Below the pieces are notes generated by a model, which saw only the letters and a list, made by a program, of their open reading frames with translations, was not told where the DNA came from and made no database searches. Source: Erythroxylum novogranatense (Eukaryota; Streptophyta; Magnoliopsida; Malpighiales; Erythroxylaceae). Taken from it: a stretch of DNA of 64,000 bases. Position 1 is the first letter of the stretch. Every line of letters starts with the position of its first letter. Location of the stretch: the NCBI GenBank assembly GCA_029891385.1, contig CM057233.1:51662063-51726062 (forward strand). Reading direction: 5' to 3'. Shown here piece after piece: positions 10,313 to 21,973 of this stretch. The position numbers were made by a program, and so were the translations under genes.

Positions 10313-11893
10313 TGGAGCTCCTTACGGACTCCCTCATGTGTTCACAACTACACATGACCGCTTTGCGAAAATGTGTAGTACGTCCTGTTTGGATCCACCC
10401 AAACCATCTTATATGTGATTATGTGATATGCTTATCTATGTTGTTTTTGTAAGTTATGTTGTTTGATAAATTGACTAATTTCTTTCTCTATGCTTATGTG
10501 ATCTTGATGTGTAATTGCTGGGATGAAATGAGTTTTCAACAAGGTTTTGATAAATTTATAAAGTTTTGATCAATGTGATATTGGTTTTGAAAACAAGGAG
10601 TTTTGATGAAGTGAAATTGTTTTGATCAATGTAAATTGGCCTTGATAAGTTTGAAAGATTTTTATCAATCTGAAAGTTTCTTTGAGAATGAAAAATAAAA
10701 AACGTTTTTGCTTATTTCTTAATTATTAAGCTGTTACCCACTGAGCCGTCGAGCTCACAGCACTTTTTCCCTCCACAGATAACGAGCGGGAACACGAGTT
10801 ACAGTATTGGGAGTGAGACACCACTTCAATGTTCTAAATTTAGAAGTCATTTTTTTTTATAAATGAAGTATTAGGTTGCATTTGGAGAGTTGCTTCACTT
10901 TGTACTTTGATTTTGATCTTTTGAATTGTAATCGAACTAAATGCCCTCTACAGTATTGTAATAACTCGGATTGTTCATGTAAATGCAAGAATGTTGGGTT
11001 TGAATGTAATCTATGTAATTTGCATATGTTTTATTCTAATGCACCATTGTATGGTTTGAATTAGCAAAAGAAGAAGGATTGAGATTGTATTGTTTTATAA
11101 TTTGGAATGGTATAGATATCTAGGAGTGTGGTTGTTGCCCTTGAATTGTATCTGGAGATAATTTGGAATTGAATTATGTTGTATGAGGTTGGATATTGAG
11201 TGTTATGCAGATGAGGGTAATTGAGTTGAAGTTTGGCTAGTTACATATACAGAGTAGATGCTATCAAATTTTTACAAAATTTGACAGAACTTCACTTAGG
11301 TTTTAGACTATCTTAGTGATGGAATTGAATTGAGGTTTCTTCTTGAAGAATGTAGCATATGTTTAGAGCTTTCAAATGTTATATGATGTGCCTTATTTGG
11401 AGTTAGGAGTAAAAACTTATGGGGGTTAAACCTATATCAGTTACTGTTCATAATTGCCATTTCACTGTTACATTGGTTTTTAGATGAGCAGTACCTTTGA
11501 GTGAGTTTTTGCCGCCTTTAATGATGGAATTGACTTTTACATCCTTCATAATATTTGTAGAAAATCTTGTTATCTTTCCATTGAGATATAATATACAACT
11601 ATTGGAATATGGAGTAAGAAGTTATGAAGATTGGAAGTAAACAGTTAAAGTCATTTTGTTGTTCATATAGCTTGTGAGGTTAAGTTAGATTTGAGGACTA
11701 AGGATCGAAATTCATGATTTGATGGATAAATTAAGTTGAAATTTGTGAATTTGGTAAGTGAACTTGGAATTTGAAGTGTTATGAAGTGTTTATGCTTTAG
11801 AATAAATTAAATTTGGAAAGTATTCAAGTGGTTATGAAGTTAGGTTGAAGGTGAGATGCTTAGAAGAGGAATTGGAGTTTTGGCAAATGGCAT

Positions 11894-12091
11894 GTTCGTT
11901 AAATGGACATGGATGTCTGTTAAACGGACCATGTCCATTTAACGGACAGCCTTAGGTGCAAAAACACCCCTTAGCCTGCCCATGTCCATTAGACGGACTT
12001 ACATGTCCGTTTAACGGACATTCTCAAAGCATTTGGGCCACTTTCACCCAAACGTGTCCGTTAAACGGACATGGATGTCCTTTTAATGGAC
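11894..12091. repeat. GTCCGTTTAACGGAC palindrome array (7 units)
   Basis: Seven 15-nt near-palindromes of the form GTCCRTTWAACGGAC start at 11894, 11915, 11933, 11984, 12005, 12056 and 12077 (spacings 21, 18, 51, 21, 51, 21). Some half-sites are mutated. Flanks repeat CATG/ATGGAT. It lies in the downstream part of the E3 5' LTR. Confidence 0.92.
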
Positions 12092-12775
12092 AGCTACAGA
12101 AAAGATTGTCAATTTGGACAAAGTTAGAGGCTGAATACCGTTTTGAGGTCTTCATTAGCATTTTAGCTCTAGATGTCTTCTTTCTAATGGTTAAAGAACG
12201 AACTCAATCCGACATCTAGATTAAAAGTTATGATAATCGCGCCAAAAGAGTTTCAATTTGATTTTGGAAGTGAACATAGTCTATTACTTTGGGCATAACT
12301 CCCTCATCCGACCTTCAATTGAGGTACGACTTGAACCATTAGATTTATAAGACATATATATTTCTCTCCACAAAAATTGGTACCATTTAGAGTTAAATTG
12401 AAGAAGTTTTTATTAAAATAATTGAGAGGTCGGTTTGGAGATCATATTTGGAGTATGAGCTCTTTTAGTTTGTTTAAGTATAACTTGAGTTATACAACTC
12501 TGTTTGAGGTGATTCTTGTTTCAAATTGAACTTGAGACTTAAGGCTACATTTGGTATGAGTAAATCAACTCATGATTTTAGTGATTAATTGGTGTACGAT
12601 CGCCGCGAATGTTGAATTACAGCTAACGACCCTGCAAGGAAATAAGCACAAGGCTTTAGGACTCCAGAAATTAGGCTCTGGAAACGGGTCCAACAGATGG
12701 GATATCCGAGCAAGAGTAAGAGTGTTAAGTTATAAGCAGTTGGGGTCTGGTCTCCAGATCGGGTTCCAACATTTA

Positions 12776-12787
12776 TGGTATCAGAGC
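12776..12787 (+). other. E3 primer binding site (initiator tRNA-Met)
   Basis: TGGTATCAGAGC lies four bases after the LTR end CCAACA and fixes the 5' LTR boundary and the element's orientation. Confidence 0.92.
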
Positions 12788-15345
12788 GCCAGAATTGAGA
12801 TCTTACATGGGTGCATGTGTATAAGTTGCTCAGATAAGAAATTGTTAAGAGTTTGGATTGACCGAATTAGTGAGGACAATGATAATTTTTCATTGAATAA
12901 ATGGAAATATGAAATAGCATATGGGTGATGCAGTGTATGGCATTATGGTGATATATCCCCGAATGTGAAATAGATGTAAATGTATAGACATGGCTTGTCT
13001 GAGGAAGACAAGGATATAAGTGGAAAAGGTGAGCTTAAAGTGAACAAGTGAAATGTATAGAAAACAAAGATTCTTATGGTCTAAAGAGTATGAAATTGGA
13101 ACCTCAGTGGGTACAAGCTTATAATTTGAGTAATGAGCCGTTAAGTTTTCTTTTCCCAATCAAGAAACAAAAGTTTGTTTTTGAATCAAGAGAATGAAAT
13201 GCTTTCAATTACTTGAAAAATGTTGTTTTTCCTGCTTGTGATTGATTTGAAAAATGTGCTATATGTTTGATATGTAAGTTGTGTGATGATTTTTCTTACA
13301 TTTATAAATTGTGTGATGATTTTTTTTAAATAAATGGTGAATTGATATATGTCAGATGTAATGTGAGGGATAATGGGAAGGGTATATGAATGAAGGTGAT
13401 ATTAGTACAAGTCCAAGACGGTTAAATAGTTGTTATTGTGAGTATCTGTATGATGACCCTTCATCATACACAAGTGAGTATATTAAGCACGTAGGTAATA
13501 CATAGATATATATATATATATATATATATAAATGTGTGGAGATGATAGAGGAAGAAACTTATGACTTATTGGATAATTGTTAGTCATAGCTCCCATAGTC
13601 TAAAGTTTGAGGGGAAATTAGAGTAACATATGAAGGTGCTTATAATGATCATGTGGGGTTAGTTTGAGATTTGTTAAAGATGTCACAATGAGAAATAAAT
13701 TGATTTGAGAAGAATATTGTCTGGGGTTAATTGAGACCAATGAATTGGTAAGTGGTCAAAATAGGATGAATTTGATAACGCTACCTAAGCATGTGCGACA
13801 ATAAGTATGTTCTTTACTCCCTTGGGTTTAGGGGTGTTTTAAACATTATGACCTTGTGAGGGAGATAGAAATTGGTCTTCCCGCGATATTACGACTAGTT
13901 GGTAATAAATGATTGATCAAGAATGTATAAAGAGTATAGATGATGGTAGCAAGACACCCTCTGTTGAAGAAAATTTTTTGTTAAGTTTGAATAAGCAGAT
14001 AAGATAGTTTATATTAGGGATGATCAATGAAAGAACTGATCATAAAGGAAAATAGAATGATTCAAAAGTGAGTACACTCCCTAATAGAGCATCAAGCAGG
14101 GAGGTGGAATATGTTATAGATTCACGAATTTGCTAGTATGAGGAGTATGTATGTTCAAGTTACATTATGTGAAAATATGTTGAGGAGATATTGATTTCAA
14201 AAATGAGGAGTATATAGGTTCGTGGTATATCCTGTGTAAATATGTTCGGGAGATACAAGATCTGTCTTGATAAAATGTCTTAAAATCAAGAAGTTAAGTT
14301 TGAAAATAAATTACAATGTGTGGAGAAATTAGTATGAATGAACAAACATGAAAATAAGTCCAAGAGAGATATGAGGAAATTCAAGGAATGGAGAAAATCA
14401 TTCGCGAAAGGAAGTCAAGTAGGCAATTGAAAAGAAAGCGAGACAATGTACCTTATTAAGGATCAGTTATTTAAGAAATCACGAGAGCTAATCAAAAGGC
14501 ATATGAAATTTGATAATAATTGCTTGAGTTCACAAATATCTAATAGCACTATGGTATTGGAGACTAAAGAGATTCAAGATTTGAGGGTGTATTGAAGGCA
14601 TTCGAAGAATTGAGAAAAATAGTTTGAATACATGGAGAAAAATGTGAAAAGCATATGAGTGACGTGAGTAAAGATAATTTTGAAGGAACTAGGCTAAGGT
14701 AAATTATATCATATAGATTTGGAGATTTTATAGTATACACTGATGTTGTATAAGACGTTTGGCTGAAATCCAATGTAGCGTAATAAAGTGATTTCATATT
14801 TAGGGAAACAATTGAAGTCCTATGAGTTGACTATTTGATACATGATTTAGAACTGCTACATTAATGATTATTTTGAAAGTTTGAAGACAGTATATGTACA
14901 AGAATATCTTCAATATACATATGCAAGTGTAGATCGTAAAAGTTTGAGTCAATCAATGAATTGGGGGAAGTAGTTATAAGACGCAGGGGATTGAGATAAA
15001 TGCTAAAAGGCTATGATTGTTCTAGCGAGAAAGTCCAAGTGAAACTAACTGGTGTATCAGATGCCTTAAGTAAAAATGCGATATTGAGGCTATCAGGACT
15101 AATACAAAAGAAAGCATAGAATAGAGGATTTGTTTTACCTCAAATTAAGGATTAAGAGAATGTGAGATTGAAAACAGATATGAGTGTCAAGTTTGAATGA
15201 GAAGAAGGATATAGGGCGAGTGAATAAAAAGTATGTGAAATCAACAAAGATGCTTGAGTTGAAAGAATTGAATATGAGAGTGAGGCAATAGATAGAGTTA
15301 TTCGAAGGATTATGATTGTATAAGTGAGTGCTATACTGGTAAAGC
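12788..15345 (+). other. E3 interior, first part: non-coding
   Basis: AT-rich sequence with stops in all frames. I find no gag, protease, integrase or RT motif. A TA dinucleotide run is at about 13505-13530. This is the interior expected of a LARD-like element, which would need proteins from a relative to move. Confidence 0.7.
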
Positions 15346-16436
15346 TAGTGTGTAACATCCCGTCATCGATGGGATGGGTACAGTTCATTGCATACGTATT
15401 TGACATGCTCATGCATGATTTATTTATGTATAATTGAAAATGATTATATTGGCATTTGTACGTACATACATGTATGACATATTTCCGATTTGATTTGGAT
15501 AATTTGGATTTGGAGATGATTAAGGCATGTGTGATAATTAGGTCATAATAGGCTCAAAAATTGAATTTGAGTTAGAAATGAAAGTTAAGAAATTGAATTA
15601 TGAAATTGGAGTATACAATTATGATTTTTTATTTTTGAGGATTTATAGAAATTTTTCTGAAATTTTTGGAGCAATAGGCTCGGACCGAAAAATTGATCAA
15701 TGACTGGTTAATTGAATTTTCGGTTTTGAAATTGATTATCCAATGGCTCGGATAGATTAGAAATTTGATTCGAGGAATTAGGATTTAGCCATTAGAATTC
15801 GGGAGAAATTAGAATTAGAAACTGATTCGAGGTGGTTCGGATTCGGACTTGTGGCAAATGAAATTACCAAACAAGCATTAGCAATCCATTAATATATAAA
15901 ACTTAATCTTTGAAATTGCCTTCCACGACACCTCCTTAATCCTTTGAAAAGAAATTGCTCCTTGTTTTCTCTTCTCCATCGTGGATCTTCCTTGTGATTT
16001 CTCCTTGCTTTTGGTTTCCTCTTCCATCCTTGAATCTTTCCCTTTGGATTGTGTAAAGAAGAGTTGAAGATGGGTTTGAGTTTGGTGATTGTCGTGGGTG
16101 TCGTTGAGCTTTGATTTGGTGCGATCCTTGGAGATTTGAGGTTATTAATCAAGTAAGCTCTTTCTTTCTTACCTTATATAGTTTGATTGGTTGGTTTATA
16201 GAGTTATTTGGATGATTTAATTTGTATATTTGAGGATTTGACATTTAGGGTTTCCGATGGTTATTTTCGTTGATTTTAGGGTTGAAATTTTGGGAATAAT
16301 GGTTGTTTGATGAAATAGAAGTTAAGGATTAGTTGTATGATATGTATGGAATTATTTAGGAGTGGTTTGAAAGGAGAAAATCTGGATTTGGAGTTGCTAT
16401 CAGTCGAAAATCTGGAAATTTCTGGATTTTCTGGGC

Positions 16437-16680
16437 GTGTCTACGATTGCATGCCATGGCAAGACGAAGAACACACCGCTGGCGAAAGCAGATTGTTCCA
16501 GCACGCCGCGACGAAGAGAAGGCGCTTGCGACGACGAGCGCAGCGCGCTTGCGACGAGCTGGAGAGTGCGTCGCGACGTACACGATCGTCGCCACCGCGA
16601 AGGACGCGTGGTTCGCCGCGGCGAGGCTTGTGTACGCATGCAAGACGAAGAAAAAGGGAGCTTCGCCATGGCGGGAAGGC
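16437..16680. repeat. GC-rich palindrome island in B1
   Basis: A 240-bp GC-rich block lies in AT-rich LTR. Recognisable unit copies CGCCGCGACG, CTTGCGACGA, CTTGCGACGA, CGTCGCGACG and CGCCGCGGCG start near 16504, 16525, 16548, 16569 and 16614, mostly 21-23 nt apart. The open frames on both strands here are a by-product of high GC and few stops. They have no domain similarity I recognise. Confidence 0.8.
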
Positions 16681-16992
16681 TGATTCAAAGTGAAATTTTA
16701 GGTTTTAAGATTTGGGGAATTAGGAATTTGACAATTCAATTAGTTATGGATGGATTTCAATTTGGAGATTATGAATTCGAAAATTAGAATTTGAGATCGG
16801 GAAAATTCGGATTTGTGTCGAAAATGTCATACCATGTATAGTACGTACATTATTCGATTTATATGCATCATTGAACATTGAAATGGATACAATTAGTAAT
16901 GTTATTATGTTTTGATTGTTATAGAGGTGCCAGTAGACCGCCGATTGTCTGACGTAAGCGAGACTTCCCGGCAGTAGCTCGGAAGTTCTCAG

Positions 16993-17666
16993 GTGAGTAA
17001 CCTAGTTGGTTTCTCAACCTATATGTGTTTAATTCTATGCAATATGCCATGTGGAGTTAAGGATGGATTCTATGTGTTTGATTTGATTGATTTCGGACCA
17101 CAGGTGTTCGAAATAATTGGACTGTGCTATAGAAGCGTTAATTGTGTATAAATTGCTATAATTGGTTTCAATTGGTGAGAATTAGGCATATATAGATTTA
17201 GTGTGATGCATGTATGGTAATTGGACATGTGCATACATGCATAACAAAGATGATCGAGATAAAAGCAGTTGTGACCGGTGTAGCCACCGTATTCAGAGCT
17301 TTAAGCTCAACGCATAGGGCTTCGTGCCCAACGATTTGCAGAGCTTTATGCTCAACGTATTAGGGCTTTTGAGCCCAATATTTTTAGAGCCAATGGCTCA
17401 ACGTATATGAGCTCAGGTGCACGGTCACAACAACGAAAGAAAAATGAAAGAGTCACATGCACATTGCATATATGAATGTTTACATGTGAATTGTGTGAAA
17501 GGCATATCGCCTTATAAATGTGAAATTGATTGCATGTGATTTCTTGTTTATGATATATATACGATATTGTGTGATTGTTTGGTTATACATGAGTTGGGTG
17601 GACCATCGATGATGGTTTCTCACTGAGTTCGCAAACTCACCCAACATTGCATCTAAATTTTTTCAG
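16993..17666 (+). other. Predicted LTR intron in B1
   Basis: The donor CTCAG|GTGAGTAACCTAG and acceptor AATTTTTTCAG|GACAG enclose 674 bp. The same donor context (GTGAGTRACCTAG) and acceptor context occur at corresponding places in E4, D and both F LTRs. The equivalent interval in F is 676-678 bp. Splicing is inferred from sequence only. Confidence 0.5.
17296..17399 (+). repeat. Ladder of five mini-hairpins in B1
   Basis: Five 4-bp stems with 5-6-nt loops start at 17296, 17317, 17341, 17363 and 17387 (spacing 21, 24, 22, 24). Stems alternate GAGC/GCTC, GGGC/GCCC, GAGC/GCTC, GGGC/GCCC, GAGC/GCTC. Stems covary between units while loops vary. E4 (about 21663-21730), D (about 27467-27605) and F have similar hairpins at the corresponding place. 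Confidence 0.8.
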
Positions 17667-17670
17667 GACA
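17601..17670 (+). other. Conserved LTR box with ACCATCGATGATGGT
   Basis: The palindrome-like ACCATCGATGATGGT is followed by CTCACTGAGTTCGCAAACTC, ACCCAA, TTGCATCT and TTTTTTCAGG. The order and much of the sequence recur at 21411-21480 and 27216-27290 (minus), 45978-46050 and 53451-53525 (minus). It is the best conserved block among these LTR families and ends in the acceptor-like site. Confidence 0.8.
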
Positions 17671-18052
17671 GTGATAGAGTGAGTCCTAGCTCCGATCAGT
17701 GAGACTTTTCCTGCTGTGAGTGCCGGCGAGAGGAGCATGGCCCACAGGTCTGTCAGCTGGGGATCTTTTGGAATATTTTGTGGATGACTTATCTAGGAGT
17801 TGTATTAGTTCTTTTGGGCTTGTACAGTGTATGTATATGATTGAGGATGTACTTACGGTTTTATGAAATGAATGAAAAGGGATCTTTGAGGTTTTAAAAT
17901 TTAGTGAATGTGATATTACTGCTTTCTTATATTGATGCCATGAGGGGTATAGAAATGATCGAATCGTAGTGCACCCTCGTCGTAGGTTATGCATCGGTAT
18001 GACCTACGGGCGCCCCGGTGTATACTCTACGGTGAGGGGGCGCTACATAGTG

Positions 18053-19354
18053 TTTTGATTAGATGCATTTAATAAAGAAATAAATAGCAGTGTGTCATAA
18101 ATTTGGATTTTTGAGGTTATTAAATGTAGTGTAGTAAAGAATGTAGAATGTGGAATTGATTTTTTTTAAACAAAATTTTTAGTCACAGAAAGTTTAGATC
18201 AGTTCTTATGAACCAAGCCCAAATTGAAGATTCAGAATTGTGAATCTTACTAAGAAATTGGAAATGAGTATGAATTTTGAGTTCGAGTAGGAAAAATGAT
18301 GCTGGGTAATTAAGATAAGAAGTATGCGTACCGACAAAGATGATTAAGCAAAGAGTCTGTGAGAAAAGTAATGGTGATTTAAGTTATACATCTTAGAAGA
18401 AATATGTTAAGTGACTGAAAGTCTGAATTATCGACGATTTTAACTGTCGGAGATATGCTTAAAGTTTATAGTTTAAAGTTAGCAGGAGCATGAGATCAAT
18501 GTGTAGTTCTATTTGACTTTAAGCATCACAATCGTTGTCATAGTGTTTTCAGTAGAATACTGTATGAGGAGTTAGAAGATAGAAAAAGTTATCGCTTTTG
18601 TATTATGATGACTAAGGCCTAAAGATGATTAAATATCAGATCGATTGAAGAGGTATTAGAAATTAAGTGATCAAGAAAGATGAATGAATTAGGTGGATTT
18701 CACGGCAAAGATATGGAATACAGGACATTGACATAAGAGTTACATGAAATGAGACTAAAGTGATGTGAATTATTAAGTGAAAATTGATTTGTCTCTAAAG
18801 GTATCACCTTGCTCAGGTGTGCTCAAGTTAGGAAAAAGAATTCGCTAAACTGCTATGAATTGATTCGTATAAACATATTATGAGTTAATGCTACAGACAA
18901 AAGGATTTAAAGTATGATATATGTGAACATATTAAGGAAATATTGATGTGATAAGATTATGGTGTTATCGACACAAGAAGTGAAAAAAAAAATAATATAT
19001 ATTTGTGAGTGATCTAAAGCATAAGGAGGAACTAGTTAAGAAAGTAAATGATGAAATAACGAATTGAAATACCGAATGAGTCTACTGAATATTCTCATTT
19101 GAAAGAAAGTTTTCGAGTGATGAAGTTAAATGAGAAACGGAGGAGCATCCTACACTCCTAATCAATTCGATAAGAAATACAAGTGTGTTGGATATGATAT
19201 GGATGGTGTTAAGATAATAGGTGAAAAACATTATGAATATATGTGGTGAGAAATTTGAAAATGCGAATGACTAGGATCATTTGGAAGACATGAGTAAAGA
19301 AATAGTATTGCTTGGCGTTTGGTTAAATATGAATTTCTAGGACGAAATTCTTTT
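18053..19354 (+). other. E3 interior, second part: non-coding
   Basis: AT-rich sequence with stops in all frames and no recognisable domain. Just before the polypurine tract it ends with GAATTTCTAGGACGAAATTC, the remnant of a chromovirus-type pol terminus that is also seen in F. Confidence 0.7.
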
Positions 19355-19368
19355 AAGAGGGGGAGAAA
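19355..19368 (+). other. E3 polypurine tract
   Basis: AAGAGGGGGAGAAA lies directly before the TGTTAGCCCC start of the 3' LTR. Confidence 0.88.
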
Positions 19369-19681
19369 TGTTAGCCCCTAAAATTTTTATTTATTTATTT
19401 AAGCATGTCTAAATTATTTTGAAGTATTGTCCAAATTATTTTGAGGTTTTAGCTCTTAAGAAATGGAAGTTAAATGATGGATTAAGTGTAAATTAGAGTT
19501 GAATTAGTTGTTAGAAATTGAAAGGAATAAGATGGCTTAAGGGCAATTTGGGTAATTCACTTATGTGTGCCAAGTTAAAGGTTAAGAGAGAGGGGTCTTG
19601 TAGTCTTTTAATGCCATTAAATGAAAAAGGAGGGACTTAATTGTGTAGTAACCGTATGAATTGAAAAGGAAGCTAGGAAAA
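19369..19681 (+). repeat. E3 3' LTR remnant
   Basis: It is nearly identical to 9041-9352 and then stops abruptly at an A run (about 19678-19685). The other 3.4 kb of the LTR is gone. The following DNA is C0 integrase-side sequence, not the RT sequence that flanks E3 on the left, so the deletion also removed C0 sequence. Confidence 0.88.
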
Positions 19682-21014
19682 AAAACATGAGAAGGAAGAC
19701 AAAAGATCGTAAAAAACAAAAAAGGAAATAAGAAAAGTGCATTGGCCTCTACATTTGCAAAGGCCAATTTGGAGATCATATAATTTTAGAAATGATATCA
19801 AAGAAGAAACGTGCAATAAACTCGTACAGGATGATTTTATCTTCTGTAATAGACCAAATGACTAAGTAGTGATTATGAAGGTAACATTATTAATCTGATA
19901 GGCATCCTCATAAATCAATAGACCATTTTTGGCCTTTGTAGATACTAAAGGAGTAGGAAAGAAAGAAATATGTTTGAAAAAGGTAACATTAGCAAACACA
20001 AGAAATTTGTTAAGGGTTGGGTAATAGCATCGATATCATTTTTGTAGATGAGAGTAGCCTAAAAATATACATTTCAAATATTTTAAGACCTAATTTGGTG
20101 ACCTGAGGGCAAACATCATGAATAAGACAAATACTGCCAAAAATCGTGGGATAAGAGAGAACAGTAGTTTAGAAAGAAAAAAGAAGTTATAAGGAATCTC
20201 ACCCTAAAGAAAAGATGGCATATGGTTGATCAAAAAACAAGTTGTGGAGATTGCTTTTGCCCAAAATTATTTGGAAAATTTATTTTGAATAAGGGCTCTT
20301 TGGCAGTTTTAAGCAAATGATGACTTATACCATTTTGCAATGGTGTGTCAACATATAAAGATTGATGAAGAATACCCTCTTGAAGCATGTAGTGTTGGAA
20401 TGTGGCAGAAAAGTATTTTTTGGTGTTGTCACTTCTCAGAGGATAGAAAGATTACACTATGTTTTGATTTAAGTAAAAAAGAAGTAGTAAAACAGGAGAA
20501 TAGTTTGAAATGATTTTTCATTAGATAAAGCCAAGTCATATAGAATGTGCCAATTTGGGAGCTAGTTTTAAAAGCCGCAAGGCAAGGACCCCAAATATCA
20601 AAATGTACCAATTTGGAATGAAAACTAGATCATTTATTAATCTATAAAAGAGGAGACACATAATGGTGTTTGGTGAATTGATAAGACTCACATTTTAAAT
20701 TAAAACTATTTTGAAATTGAGGACATAACTTCTTCAATAAAGGTTAAAAAAAGTTATTCTAACTAAAAATGAGTTTCAAAGGAGATTGAGACATTATAAG
20801 AGGCTATAAGTTGAGTCACCTAGATATCTAGAATATAGAGACCTCTTGATTCAAGTCCTTTGCTAGTAATCTTCTTTGTTATAAGATTATGAAAAATGAA
20901 ATAATCAAGAAATAATGAGATATAATAAGTTAAGGCATGAAGAGTTTAGTCACATATAGTAAATTAAATGAGAATACATGTATAAACCAGTTATGAGTAC
21001 AAATAACATAAAGA
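19682..21014 (-). pseudogene. C0 (old copia): integrase region
   Basis: Minus-strand decayed copia. Around 20610-20580 the start of the integrase core is recognisable (VHFDIWGPC, family HSDxWGP). Downstream, in broken frames, are the integrase C-terminal motif FANVTFFKHISFFPTPL (near 19975-20010) and an RT-proximal linker. No frame is longer than about 65 codons without a stop. Left neighbour: the truncated E3 LTR. Right neighbour: solo LTR E4, whose TSD is 21015-21019. Confidence 0.7.
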
Positions 21015-21973
21015 AATATTGTAGCGCCCCTTACCGCAGGGTACACACCGGGACGCCCGTAGGTCATTCCGATACATATCCTACGATAAGGGTGAGCTAT
21101 GAATGGTCACTACTATACTTCACATGGCATCATAATAATAAAACATCAATATAAAAATCACTAATTTTTGAAACCAACTTTTTCCTCATTTCATTCATCA
21201 AAATTAAGAAGTTTATACATCTATCATTCTATACTATCTGTACATCACTCCAAAAACCTAGTACAAAATGTTATATAAAAAGGAAAATACATCACCCTAA
21301 CTAGATCATCCCAAAAATCCCAGCTGACCGACCTGTGACCCATGATTTCTCTTGCCAACACGATCTACACGGCAGGAAAAGTCCCTCTGGAGCTAGAAGT
21401 CTACTCTCGGTCCTGAAAAATATGTTGCAATTTTGGGTGAGTTTGCGAACTCAGTGAGGTAACCATCATCAATGGTTCACTCAATTCATACAACACTCAA
21501 GCATAACATAGTTATTTCATAAACCCACATTCAGAAGTACCACATGATTGTTAGCACACAAGTATAAGGCATTTTGCCTTTCACTCAATCAAAGAGATTA
21601 AATCAAATGTATATGAAATGCGTATGTGACACTTTTCCAATTTATTACAGTGTTGTGACCGAGCGCCCAAACTGTCCCAATATGGGCGCATTAATCGTTG
21701 AGCCTGAGGCTCTGAATCACTGTGGGCTCGATCAGTATCCACAAAAAATATGCAAAGCTTGGCCATTCAAAATAAAGCGTTAAAAGCCTATATTCGACCT
21801 CCTCCTAAAAATCTGAATCCTTCGAGGCAAATTCTGAACTTCCCTTCTTCATACAACTTGTAATCCTTGATCTCTAGTTCACAATGAATCCAAAATCACC
21901 TCAATTGGACATCTACACCAAAAGATATGCCCAAAAATATATCAAAATCATATTTCAGAAAACAAGGGGGGCT

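Larger units (their letters stand above)
9041..12771 (+). repeat. E3 5' LTR, 3731 bp
   Basis: This unusually long LTR is bounded by TGTTGG and CCAACA. Its first 313 bp recur at 19369-19681, and its start resembles that of the E6 LTR (TGTTGGxxCCxGAATTTT, AAGCATG). It contains a GAA microsatellite, a donor-like AAG|GTAAGA near 9703, an acceptor-like CCCTCCACAG near 10778, a conserved CCTTCTCCCGGCTGCCCGCT box and a palindrome array. The short open frames (10182-10418, 12572-12928) have no recognisable domains. Confidence 0.85.
15351..18047 (+). mobile_element. B1: solo LTR of a gypsy family (2697 bp)
   Basis: It begins TGTAACATCCC and ends GGGGGCGCTACA. It is flanked by a perfect 5-bp TSD, TAGTG, at 15346-15350 and 18048-18052, inside the E3 interior. 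No primer site, polypurine tract or coding sequence lies between, so it is a solo LTR left by LTR-LTR recombination. It is related to E4, D and F. It contains a GC-rich palindrome island, a hairpin ladder and a splice-site-like pair (listed separately). Confidence 0.92.
9041..19681 (+). mobile_element. E3: LARD-like non-autonomous gypsy element
   Basis: The 5' LTR 9041-12771 (TGTTGGCCCC...CCAACA) is followed by an initiator-Met primer site. The 3' LTR start (TGTTAGCCCC) is at 19369 after a polypurine tract AAGAGGGGGAGAAA. The interior has no gag or pol motif in any frame. Excluding nested solo LTR B1 it is about 3.9 kb. The last bases before the tract (TCTAGGACGAAATTCTTTTAAG) match the usual pol terminus of chromovirus-type gypsy elements, so the element probably derives from one by loss of its coding region. 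The 3' LTR is cut off after 313 bp and no TSD remains. Confidence 0.85.

Noticed and set aside
10182..10418. 78-codon frame in the E3 LTR
   Set aside because: It contains the conserved GC box, but the corresponding E6 LTR does not keep the frame.
12572..12928. 118-codon frame next to the E3 primer site
   Set aside because: It spans LTR end, primer site and interior, has no recognisable domain, and is not kept in related elements here.
16337..16787. Overlapping Arg-rich open frames on both strands
   Set aside because: They arise from the GC-rich palindrome island, which lacks stops. No domain, and they lie inside solo LTR B1.
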